Below are positions 1-9,939 of a stretch of 49,953 bases of DNA, piece after piece; the first letter of the stretch is position 1; every line of letters starts with the position of its first letter. Both the position numbers and the translations under genes were made by a program. This stretch comes from Oppiella nova (lineage: Eukaryota; Arthropoda; Arachnida; Sarcoptiformes; Oppiidae). A model generated the notes under the pieces. It did no database searches and was not told where the DNA came from. It saw only the letters and a list, made by a program, of their open reading frames with translations. The DNA is taken from positions 1 to 49,953 of the forward strand of contig CAJPVJ010000059.1 in assembly GCA_905397405.1 (NCBI GenBank), in the 5' to 3' direction.

Positions 1-2
1 GA

Positions 3-110
3 AATGAAAACATTTGTTGTAATAATGGCAGTGAAATCTCAAGCAATGAATGCGAACGTTGTCCTGAAGTTGATTATAAAGAAGTTGTCCTTCAGCTGAT
101 GGAATGGTAG
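3..110 (+). CDS. Possible C-terminal end of an unidentified gene (partial)
   Basis: The frame starting at base 3 is open for 35 codons and stops with TAG at 108-110. The peptide has four cysteines and ends YKEVVLQLMEW. Its base composition is less AT-rich than the flank that follows. The final helix-like stretch loosely resembles the C-termini of sulfatases, but this is too short to assign. It would be the last exon of a gene running in from the left of the window. A random open frame is a real alternative. Confidence 0.25.
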   Translation, partial: NENICCNNGSEISSNECERCPEVDYKEVVLQLMEW

Positions 111-826
111 AGAAGTTCTACTCATTTCACTGATATCTCCTTATTTAGCCAAAAGGCAAAGAGGAGGTACTCTTTCGTCACGTTTTCCTCTTTACAAAAA
201 CAATTTTAATTTATTCATTATTTGCGAATTATTACACAATCACTGCAAATACCTTAATAAACAATAAAGATTGAAGTTATTTTGTAATTTTAGCAATTTT
301 TAATTCAAGAATATTAACTATAAGTTTATTAACACAATGTGTCATACAGCAAAATAGATTCCAATTATAATAATGCATAGCAGTGTACTGTAGTTGTCTA
401 TAATAATTATTATTAATGAAAATAGTTTCTAATTTATATAAAACTAATACTTTGATTACTATATGCCTAAACATAACAATTAACATTTTATTTAAACAAT
501 CACATTAACATTTAGTATAATTTAATAGTTATATAATTTAATGTTTATATTTAGGTGATTAAGTGTAACAAAAATGAAATTATAGTAAAATAATTAATAA
601 ATTAAAAAGTATAGTAAAGTAAAGGTTTTCACTTTATAAATATTCGCTGTCTTTTGTTTTCTTGATCAAAACACAAGTGTTTTTAACCCCAGTAAACACG
701 TTTTTCATTTCAAAATAAGTTAACTAAACAGTTGTTTTTGTACAATTGCATATTAATTTTGCAATTTTAAACACTAATCGTATAATACATAAATTTAAAC
801 AAATAATAAAATAACGCAAATAGCAC
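111..826. other. AT-rich intergenic / BAG 3' flank
   Basis: No coding sequence is recognised here. It should include the 3' UTR of the BAG gene, which is transcribed leftward. A minus-strand AATAAA (TTTATT at 487-492) lies about 340 nt past the BAG stop codon. The short open frames here are AT-rich noise. Confidence 0.5.
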
Positions 827-2246
827 TCAAACCGCCGTCTCTTTGCGCTGACTATTCGTAACCAGACTTTGATTTATGACATTATTTTGATCACAAACTT
901 TCACTTCATTTGCTTTACTCTGCAAATCCGTTTGACTCGATTCCGTGGCTTCATTTGGCGCTACTTTTGTCTCATTAGTGGGCTCTGGAGTGGACGACAC
1001 TTCCATTGGCTCGCCTGCAGACCCGTTCAAAAGTATCATCTTTTGGTTGCTGTTGTTATTATCAAACACTTTGGCCTCTAATAAAGTGATGCTTTTGTTG
1101 ACTGCAATGACAGCCCCCTTACGGGCGGCGCGCACCTCCTCATTGCCATCCGTGTCAATGGTGTCCAACTTAATCATAAACCGCGTCAGCATTTCATCCA
1201 AATAGCGATACTTCTTGTCAGTGGCCGTCCCATTGAATTCATTCACTTCGCTCTCGTATTTCTTGAGATCACGCAATATATTACTAATCGTTTCCAACGG
1301 ATCCGCTTTCGGCACAACTTTCCCCTCCAAAGGTTCGGTCGGCGGAGAGTTGGTCTGACTGTCCGTCTGTTGCGAGACAGGGATTCGAGTGACAAACGGA
1401 CCGGACTTTCGCTTATTTATTGGTTCCGTCGATGGATTGGTCTTAGCTTTTGGTAATGAACTCGACTTCACATTGGATTCAATTTTGACGGGAATTTGAC
1501 GGACGCGTGGCTTAGAGTCAGTCGATGCGGTCGAGTGCTCGGAGGACACACTCTTGGCAGGACTGGCCGCCCGGTTGTCACCTGTGGGCCCACCTGTGGT
1601 CACACCAGTGCTGTCGGCGCTGTTGGCACTCGAATGACTCGATGAACGACTTAATGGCTGTTGAGGCGCACCATTGCTCTCGGAAGTGGAGGTATAGCCA
1701 GAACTGGTGGACCCCTCCCTGGGCTCCACACGAATGGGAATGTGATGTACTCTGGGCTGCGATGACGACTGCCGTGGATTGGGATCCACACCATTCGAGT
1801 TGAAAACACTTCCAGCGCTTCCACTGCTGTGAGACGTATCACTACTTCGATGGCTTTGAGACGAAGACATCGATTCCCTCTTCCTTTCATTGTTTGCCTC
1901 AGAGTTTGGTCTCTCGTCTGACATCTCGTGAAACACTTTAATAGGAATCCCTTCCTCTTCAGCATCAGATGCCTTCGGATTGTGGTTTAAATTTTTAGAC
2001 TGAAATTCAAATACAAGACATTAGATCCAGTGGTAGATAAGACACCAGTGATGGTCATAAAGACATGACACTTACCATCGAATGGTTGTTCGTGGCGTCG
2101 GGCCATCGGCTGCCGATCTTCGAGTCTCCAAACATTTGGTTTGGATTTTGAGAGAAGTTCTCAAAGCGTTTCCTAAACTCTTGGAGTCTGGACTCGGGAT
2201 CACCTAATGGTGAGAATCGGTCCAAACGATTGCGAGTGAAACTCAT
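827..2246 (-). CDS. stv: BAG-domain co-chaperone, BAG3/starvin type
   Basis: Two coding exons: 2246-2076 and 1999-827. The intron has a GTAAG donor and a TTTCAG acceptor, both in phase 0, and the protein is 447 aa. The start is the ATG at 2246; an in-frame TTG at 2258 is not a plausible eukaryotic start. A C-terminal BAG domain (about residues 293-368, with DKKYRYLDEMLTRFMIKLD) should bind the Hsp70 ATPase domain and act as a nucleotide-exchange factor. Before it come four Ile-Pro-Val/Ile motifs: IPI at 75-77 and 144-146, IPV at 226-228 and 263-265. In BAG3 such motifs bind small heat-shock proteins (HspB8). The middle is Ser/Thr-rich and probably disordered. I see no WW domain at the N-terminus, unlike vertebrate BAG3. 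A role in chaperone-assisted protein quality control in the cytosol is inferred from the family. The start-codon region is duplicated exactly upstream (see 2153-2408). Confidence 0.85.
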
Positions 2247-2408
2247 TGTAGGACTCAATGTATGAATGAATGACTGATTCAGAAGTTCTCAAAGCGTTTC
2301 CTAAACTCTTGGAGTCTGGACTCGGGATCACCTAATGGTGAGAATCGGTCCAAACGATTGCGAGTGAAACTCATTGTAGGACTCAATGTATGAATGAATG
2401 ACTGATTC
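2153..2408. repeat. Exact 128-bp tandem duplication over the BAG start codon
   Basis: 2153-2280 and 2281-2408 are identical at every base. The unit holds the BAG ATG, its first 31 codons and some 5' leader. The upstream copy has its own ATG at 2374; reading on into the next copy it meets TGA after 32 codons. If real, every full-length transcript would carry an upstream ORF with the same N-terminus as the protein. The 128-nt period recurs at 15794-15974, next to a certain sequence error, so an assembly stutter is the likelier cause. Confidence 0.9.
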
Positions 2409-2559
2409 AATGGATAATGCGTTCAAAGTATTTATCCTTCAATTCAATGACAACTCAATGCAAACCAATTCTCTCAACACTTATACGAAGCAATCGCTTA
2501 ACGCTAATAAGGAGTGGTCTATGAGTTAAGCCTTTATTACATCAATCATTCAATGCATG

Positions 2560-2640
2560 AGTAATCGGCAGCCAATCAGCGCTGCTTTCTCTCCAAAATG
2601 GGAGGAGTTTTGCCAAAGTTCTCAACGATTCTGGAAAGTG
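2560..2640 (-). promoter_or_regulatory. Candidate BAG promoter: CCAAT box and heat-shock element
   Basis: A CCAATCAGC box (CCAAT at 2572-2576) fits the NF-Y consensus. About 55 nt away is TTCtgGAA at 2629-2636, with a further TTC at 2619-2621 in 10-nt register, which is a gapped heat-shock element. The sites lie 200-260 nt upstream of the outer BAG ATG copy. BAG3 is a known HSF1 target, so this fits, but the elements are short and unproven. Confidence 0.35.
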
Positions 2641-3809
2641 CTGTCCAATGATGTAATCATGCATTCAATAGTGTTGAGTGAATGCAACCCCTGTGTACAC
2701 ACTTCACGACACTACACATGATTACATTCTCATCAATATTGATGTACTGAATATCGCATCACTTTTTATCTATACTACTGTATAGATTCTATACTGCATT
2801 ACAGAATATAAGATCCATACAATTGTGTCATAAGAAATGTACTTGATCATTATACTATTGAATGAATGCTCATTGAATAAACACCAAGTTTAGTAACTTT
2901 GAAACATTAATGACCGTATATTACAGTATTAATGGTATTACTATAAATAGATCAACTGTTAGATGATTGAATTGATTTGAAACAAAATGTTTAAAACTTT
3001 TATTTAACGATAAGATAAAAATACATCACAAAAAGAAAAGAAGTTAAACAAAATGTTGAATAATTTCTGTTTATCATATCATTATATTAATATGGCATTC
3101 TCTCTTAACTGATTTAGTAACTGTAATGACATATATTTCGGCTATTCACAAGCTGTTAATTTCTGTTAAGTTACCTATTATTTGCTCTTCTTTATAAAAT
3201 GAAATAATTAATCGAAACATTCAAATGAAATAAATTCAAAGAATAATATTTACGGTAATAGTTCCCGAATTCTGGAATAACATAACATATACTTTAAACG
3301 TTACTTAAATATATATTTAAATTTGAAAACCACTCAAAATTCGAGATATAATCATAATATCAATAAATGAAACAAATTTTTAATTATCATTCATTGGATC
3401 TCATAATAGTTTTTAAAATATAGCTTTAAATGAATTCAAACAACTCATCCAACATCCGTTTCACTTCATTTGATAATCATTTGATTGGACTTTATTTGGT
3501 TTTTAATTCGAGTCGACTATCGTCTTAATAGAAATTGTAATAGTTTTCTGTATTTTACTCTTTTTTGAATCTCGTTTTAAGCCAATTGTCAAGCAATTGC
3601 ATTGATCTTATAACGAGTTCATAGCTCCTAAAGTGTGGATCAGTTATTGTCTTCAGACAGACTGACTGACTGTTCGGTGAATTAATCATTGGATCTTCGA
3701 TTTCCAAATTAGTTATGAAACGCTTCCAATTCATGTCCGCTTTTGTGCTCTTATATCAGTACACGTTTGTGTCATTCCATAAGTCATATAATTGTAACTT
3801 TAATTGTAA
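2641..3809. other. AT-rich intergenic region between BAG and UPF1
   Basis: No coding exon is recognised. The left part would be the BAG upstream region and the right part the UPF1 3' UTR. A minus-strand AATAAA candidate (TTTATT at 3491-3496) sits about 310 nt past the UPF1 stop. Confidence 0.5.
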
Positions 3810-6800
3810 TCAATACGGCTGTGAATACTGTGCGCCAACTTGTGAGGCCATAAAGAAGGCGTTTCGGTCCGTCTGATAACTCGACTCTTGAGACAGCATT
3901 CCCTCGGCTTGTGATCGCAGGTCATCCACCGAATACGGGTCCTAAACAGTCGTCAAATCACACAAAACATAATCAGACCAAGAGTTCACTAATACTACTC
4001 AAATACTACACATTTAAATGTTACCGTATTATGAAAATAAAACATATAATTTATTTGTAAATTTATAAAATATATATAGAAATCAAATAACAAAAACAAT
4101 AAATAAATATAATGTGAGAAAAAGTGTAGAAATAAGACAAAGAGACGACACAACAAAACACAACAAATGAACATTTAATCAAAAACCTGAGAGAGTTCTG
4201 TCTGCGAGAGGCAGACCTGTGAGAGGCCGGGCTGTGACAGACTTGGATACGGCGGTTGACTCATCTGACTCATGGAGAGCTGGCCCTGAGTGAGGGGTCC
4301 CTGGGATAGAGATGATCCGCCGAGACTCGTGTCCTGAGAGGCCGGTTGGCTCGTCGGGAAGAAGTCCGACTCATTCTTATTTGATCGACGGTTTGAAGTC
4401 GACATTCGGTTCGGGTTTCGGTTAGAATTGGCTTTATTTCTCTGGCCAGTGATGGGTGGCTGTCGAACGGGTGCACCCATATTGGGCTGGTTGTAAAATC
4501 GCGGCGGAATGTGAGTCATATTCATAAACATCCCTAACGGCACCGGAAGATTGGTGAGAGCGGCGTTGGTTTGGGCCCTATCCTGACTTATGTATGACAA
4601 CTGGTCGTGCGCTCTATAGTAGTGCGGGAGAGGCGGTGCTCCTGACATATTTAGTGCACTGTTGAAAGGGGTCTGTTGTCCGGCACCGGACCGGTCGTAA
4701 ACACTGCCCGGAATCATGGCTTCTCTGGCGTCAAACATCGCCGTCTGCATGAAGTGTGAGCCGGGATTCAAAGAGTTAACCATTTTTCGGGGTTTACTGA
4801 ACTGAATGAGACTCTCCTTGAGGTTGTTGAGGGGGCCCTCCACTAGCACTTTGTTCTCCTTATAGAAGGTCAGCAAATGGTTCCAAAGGGGTTGTTTGGA
4901 CAGCACTTTAGGGTTTCCCACAACTATTATGCCATATCGAGCTCTAGTGAGCGCCACATTGAGACGTCTCGGGTCGTTAAGAAAGCCGATGCCCTGGTGT
5001 TCGTTAGAGCGCACGCACGACATAATGATGAGGTCCTTCTCCCGGCCCTGGAAGGCATCGACTGACGCGACTTCGATCTCCTGATAGAGTTTCGCGTGAA
5101 AAGAGCCGTTGTATTGCATGTATTGGACCAGATATGCGCGTTGGCCCTCATAAGGAGTGATCACTCCTATCTGTTCCGGTTTGACCCCACACTTGAGGAA
5201 ACGAGTGGTCAACTTTTCGACAAACGAGGCTTCAGTGCGATTGAGGTACGAAGTGCCGGATCCGGCGATCTCTTCCTGGCCCTGACAGCAGTAGAAGAAC
5301 ATGGGTTTATCGGGTTGAGGCCACGGGAAGTCTATTCCCTTCATTCTTCGCTCATCAGAATAGACTCCGTTCTGAAGGGATCCCTCGTAGAAGAAATTGG
5401 AGGGAAATTTGCTTAACGATGGATGCATTCTGTACTGCACTTCCAGACGAAGCGGACGTATTCCCAGAACTACGAGCCTCTCGAAGAGTGACTGCGAAAG
5501 GCCAGCGCGCGCCGCCTTTTTGCACATAACCACTGGTCCCAATTGACAGTGATCTCCAACCAATACCAGTTGCTTCGCTCCCAACACTACGGGAACCATA
5601 CATTCCGGTTCAGTCGCTTGCATTGACTCGTCGATAAGTATTGAGTGAAACTTGAAGCGCACTAAACGTGGGTCTCCGGCGCCGACACACGTACAGCATA
5701 TCACATCCGCCGCTTCCAGCAGTTCCCGTTCGCAAGTCTTCTTCAATATCCGATATCTCTTCTCATCAGCAGAAGACAGTTCTCCGGTTTCATCCTTCAG
5801 TTGTTGCAGTTTATGGAGCTCTGAGTGTCCGTCCATATTGCGGATCTGGTTGTGAAGGGCAAGGAAAGAGACGGGAGAATTGATGGCTTCCCTACTCTTA
5901 GCGCACAATCGAACCACTTTTAGGCCAGTTTTGTGTATCTTCTCAGTCAACTGATCCACAGCTATATTACTCGGAGCGCACACCAAAACGGGTGTATTTC
6001 CAGTCTTCACCAAATGATACACAATTGTAGCCGAAGTGACAGTCTTTCCGGTTCCGGGCGGGCCTTGAATTAGCGAAAGAGGTCTTTGTACCGAATGCTT
6101 GACGGCATAGACTTGCGATCGATTCAGTTCTGGTAAATTAGGCGCTGAGAACTGCTTGGGAAGCGAACAGCGCATCACCACGTCTTCAATCTCATGGCCC
6201 AGAAGTTTGTGGTATATATAGCCCGACACCGAAGACTCATCCATTGCGAATTTACGTAACGCGCCCTGCATTCTGGTGGGACGGGTGGGTCACAGGTTTA
6301 GTTAAATATTCACAAAACGTGAGTTAAAAGTGAGACAAACCTATCAAATGAAGTAGACTTCCACACAAAATCGACCACAAAATTAGAGGTGCATTCCGTG
6401 GGAACGCCTGCATTGCTCTTCAGCTCAATGCCTACTTCTTCACTAAAGTTGTCGGGAATTTTAGTCACGTGTCCGACACCAGCCCATGGTTTGAGTAGTT
6501 CTCCCAAATACCGGAGCCTGAGTTCGTCGCCGTGCATAAGACGCATATCAGTGTCTGATTTGGCGATATTGAAGAACCCGATTATCTTCTTATTGAGTCC
6601 GATATCCCATCGAACCTCAATGTTGTCCTGTGTTTGTGATTCCTTGAGCTTCTTGTCGTAATCGGCTTCCATCTTGACTAACGGCCCGAAGATGTTCTGG
6701 TATTGATAGCCGTCTTCGTATCGCAACAACACCTGTTGGGGCTCTTCATCGACACCCGGTTTCTCCAAGTCTTGAAACGTGGCCTCAATATTGCCGTCTT

Positions 6801-7644
6801 TCCAAAGCTCTTCCAATTTGTTGATCTGTTGAGCAGTGATCTGTCGGGCCCTCAGCTGTTCCTGTTCTGACGGCACTTTCACCAGCCATGAGAGGAACGT
6901 GCGATCGTTGATTAGGGGTTTCCACTGATCCGGATCCCAATTCATGTCTTTGAGACTGCTTTGAGCGGCACAGGGCTGACGACACAACAGCACCACCACT
7001 GAGTCGGCTTTGGCCGGAATGAAGCCGAGGACAAAGACGTTACGACAGCCACAGCTGTAACACTCGAGTACCGTCTCTCCCAGTGGCCCGTCCTTATGAA
7101 GAGTCACTTCCTTGTGCTTAGCTCTCACTAAATGGTTGACCGCATGACTGCCGGACGTATTGCCCCTTCCGTTGCAGAACCACTTCTTGCAGAGATTGCA
7201 TTGAATGACACAACTCGGGTCATGAATGCCACAGTATTTGCACGCGTGCTCTGGAAGTGCTTTACTGTAGTACTGGTCCTCTTCGTCCTCTTCGAAGTTG
7301 AGTTCACCGAACGAATGGGTGATTGGATTCACGTCCGAAGACAAGCCATTCGAGAGTTGCGATTCTCTCTAAGAAGTCAATCAATCAATCTTCAATGAAA
7401 AGAGATGTCAATCAATGGCACAACAAATACATACATTATTTCTTTGCGACAAATTGGTGTCCACTTGACTCGCCTGCGACTGCGAGGGGAGTGTGAAGTC
7501 ATTGAAGTCAAACTCCGAGCCCTGAGTGTCGGCGCCCAACAACTCATTGGCGTCTTCCGGGTCTAAGAACGTCAGTGTCTGTGAATTGTGGCCACAATTA
7601 CCAGAACTGTGTCCGCAGTTCAGGCCATATGTTTCACAACTCAT
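3810..7644 (-). CDS. Upf1: UPF1/RENT1/SMG-2, nonsense-mediated decay RNA helicase
   Basis: Four coding exons: 7644-7435, 7368-6341, 6272-4187 and 3941-3810. All junctions are GT..AG, the sum is 3456 nt, and the protein is 1151 aa, near the animal norm (about 1120). UPF1 is the ATP-dependent 5'-3' helicase that licenses mRNA decay at premature stops. The N-terminus has [10 protein letters not shown]. The Cys/His-rich UPF2-binding domain starts at about residue 110 (CKYCGIH, then [13 protein letters not shown]). Helicase core: motif I GPPGTGKT at 483-490, motif II DESMQ at 627-631, and NVALTRAR near 850. The C-terminus is rich in SQ sites ([16 protein letters not shown]), substrates of the SMG1 kinase. 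The last exon (43 aa, ending YSQPY) was found by similarity to vertebrate UPF1. The exon 3 donor is a weak GTTTTT. Motif II has Met where yeast and human have Thr. Confidence 0.95.
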
Positions 7645-7805
7645 TATCTGCTCAATAGATCAGTCAATTCACGTCATTGTGGACAGCAATGAAGGTATGG
7701 ATCAAATAGTGATCAAATGAATGGTTACCTGAAATGGATGTCTGTATCGACACAAACAGCTATTAAAGCAAATGTTGTTTCAGTAATGAGTCAAACAGTG
7801 ACTGA

Positions 7806-7849
7806 CTCTCTCTCTCTCACTCTCTATTGCGAGACAACTCTCTCTCTCT

Positions 7850-7882
<33 letters not shown>
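7806..7882. repeat. CT microsatellite
   Basis: A short CT run (7806-7825) and, after a short interruption, a longer CT tract (7838-7882) with one CCTT imperfection. It lies about 160 nt upstream of the UPF1 start codon. Confidence 0.95.
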
Positions 7883-7885
<3 letters not shown>

Positions 7886-8405
7886 ATTGGCTCTCAATTG
7901 AAGCCTAGAGTGGGTTCACGCGATGCCCTCACTGTTGGCCCTCAAGTGGACCGCAATATCACATGAATGGTGTGAATGATGTCTGCTATGAATATAACCG
8001 CAATCGACGACATTCAACGTTACTTCAGTCCATCACTGATCACTTGATCTCAACCTAAGCTATAACGCCATCTTATTATCAACACATGTATTGCATTCAA
8101 TGCACTCAATACTCAAATAATACTCTCTTTACTGTTATAATACTTTTATAACGTAACACTCTAATCATTACTATTATTATTCACATTCATTTTGCATAGT
8201 ATTACGAAATATTCATAAATGTCCAATAATTTTGCATTCAATTATTCACAGGTATTCATACAGTATGTGCCACTGAACGACCAATACTTAACATTTAACA
8301 CTTTTTTCACTATTTAACCAAAAAGTCCACTATTTTCCCATAACTTTATTACCGGTACACTAATTAATTAAATGTAACACTGATACTTCCCATTACTTCT
8401 AATTA

Positions 8406-8430
8406 TGTGTGTGTGTGTGTGTGAGTGAGT

Positions 8431-8462
<32 letters not shown>
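8406..8462. repeat. Compound GT/GAGT/GA microsatellite
   Basis: A GT run changes through three GAGT units into a GA run; the gradation suggests stepwise mutation of one repeat. Confidence 0.95.
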
Positions 8463-8466
<4 letters not shown>

Positions 8467-8716
8467 AAATGGTCTATACGGGTAATGCACTAATTTACGG
8501 CCACTTGTGATCTCTTTACAAAACTAACCAAATGTTTGCCTAAATCCGTTCATTTGATGAAATTTATTGAAACATTCAGTGAATTGAATGAATAATATTT
8601 CTGTAATTGGGTTTCAATTAGAAATGAGTTTTAACTAATAATAAGTTTTCAAAATAAGTGTAATTCAAGAAAACATTTTATTAATTAATCATTTGATTAC
8701 AAAATTCCGATCATAT

Positions 8717-9747
8717 CTAAGCCGATGAAGAGCTGGCAGTTTTGCCTCCGGAAGAGGCGGACGATCGCCTTCGACGGGCTTCCTCTGCCTTCTTCTCTTT
8801 GGCCTCCTTTTGTCTCTGAGCCAGAAGTCGGGCGTATTCTGAGGCCTGATCTCTGCGTTTGACAGCTCTCTGTCTCTTCTTCGCGAGACGCCTTCGTTTT
8901 CGTTGAACCACTTTCGGAGTGATTAAGCGCTGAATCTTCGGAGCCTTACTTCTCGGCTTTTTGCCCTCTTTGACGGCCAGCGGTCTGCGGACCACATATT
9001 GTCTGACGTCGTCTTCTTTCGATAAATTAAAAAGTTTGCGGATTTTGTTGGCTCTCTTGGGACCCAATCGACGGGGAATAGTGGTGTCCGTCAGGCCGGG
9101 GATCTCTTTCTCGCCTTTGGATCAAAACATTTACATTAATACCAAATACGAGGTTTTGAGAGGAAAGAGACAAACCTTTCTGGACCACCACCAGAGCCAA
9201 GACGCTGAGGTTGGCGTCGACTATACATCCTCTGACAGACTTGCGTTTGCGTTCGCCGTCACGTCGGGGACGATAACACGAGTGTCCGGCTGACAGCAGC
9301 AGACGAACCCGAGCGTTGGTCAGGACTCCCTGTTTCATAGGAAAGCCCTGTTTGTCGTTTCCACCGGCGATGCGGACCACATAACCGGCCCACTCGTCGC
9401 CCAGGGAGTCCGCCTCCACCTCCTGTCCCATCCGTTTCTCGTAAAAGATGCGGACCTTCTTCTCATCGTCGATGTCCAGAAGCTTTTGACATCCGGTCGC
9501 CGGATACGATATATTGAGCTATCATTTGACAAACAATTCAATTAATATGAATTCAATTCAATTAAAACATAACAAAAGTTTCAATGAGTTGTCGGCACAA
9601 TAGCCATCACTACAAACACTCGCAAAACAGACAACTCTTTAGTAAAACAATGGATTGAAAGGGAGTTTATAAATGAGATAAAATGCAATGAAATGTAAAT
9701 AAAATTAGCGGTAATTGTGATTAAATTGAATGAATACTTACTTTCAT
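8717..9747 (-). CDS. RpS6: 40S ribosomal protein S6
   Basis: Three coding exons: 9747-9742 (only Met-Lys), 9518-9176 and 9114-8717, giving 248 aa, the usual eS6 length. Introns are 223 and 61 nt with GTAAGT and GTTTGT donors. Recognisable blocks are [19 protein letters not shown] at the N-terminus, [20 protein letters not shown], and [20 protein letters not shown]. The long basic C-terminal helix ends [13 protein letters not shown] followed by a serine run; the RRRRSS part corresponds to the S6-kinase phosphorylation cluster of the family. eS6 is a component of the 40S subunit. Splitting directly after the second codon is a common ribosomal-protein layout that leaves transcription signals in the first intron. 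A pyrimidine tract lies 30 nt upstream of the ATG. Confidence 0.97.
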
Positions 9748-9776
9748 GTTGTCGTCGGTTAACAGCAAATCCACTC

Positions 9777-9791
9777 AAAAGGAAAAGGAAG
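9777..9791 (-). promoter_or_regulatory. Candidate 5' TOP tract of RpS6
   Basis: On the minus strand this reads CTTCCTTTTCCTTTT, 30 nt before the start codon. A C followed by an unbroken pyrimidine run at the cap site is the 5' TOP signature by which TOR/LARP1 controls ribosomal-protein mRNAs. The cap site itself is inferred. Confidence 0.5.
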
Positions 9792-9939
9792 TCATTTCAG
9801 GGAAACGTGTAAACCATTCAAACACACAGTTCTGCCGTCTATTGAACGCATCACTGAATCAATGAATGACTCTTTGCTATCATGTGTTATGTTTTGAATG
9901 AAATGTAAACTTCATTTCAATTGCAATTAAGTGTCATAA
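9792..9939. promoter_or_regulatory. Short bidirectional promoter, RpS6 / PTCD1
   Basis: About 150 nt separate the inferred RpS6 cap site (minus) from the PTCD1 start codon (plus). Both genes must start from this interval, or PTCD1 starts within the RpS6 leader. No clear TATA box is seen. Confidence 0.45.

Larger units (their letters stand above)
7645..8716. other. UPF1 upstream region and RpS6 3' flank
   Basis: No gene is seen. The part near 7645 should hold the UPF1 5' UTR and promoter. The stretch carries two microsatellites (listed separately). A minus-strand AATAAA at 8682-8677 lies 35 nt past the RpS6 stop and is its likely poly(A) signal. Confidence 0.6.

Noticed and set aside
2055-2258. 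BAG protein starting at 2258
   Set aside because: The codon there is TTG; the first ATG in frame is at 2246.
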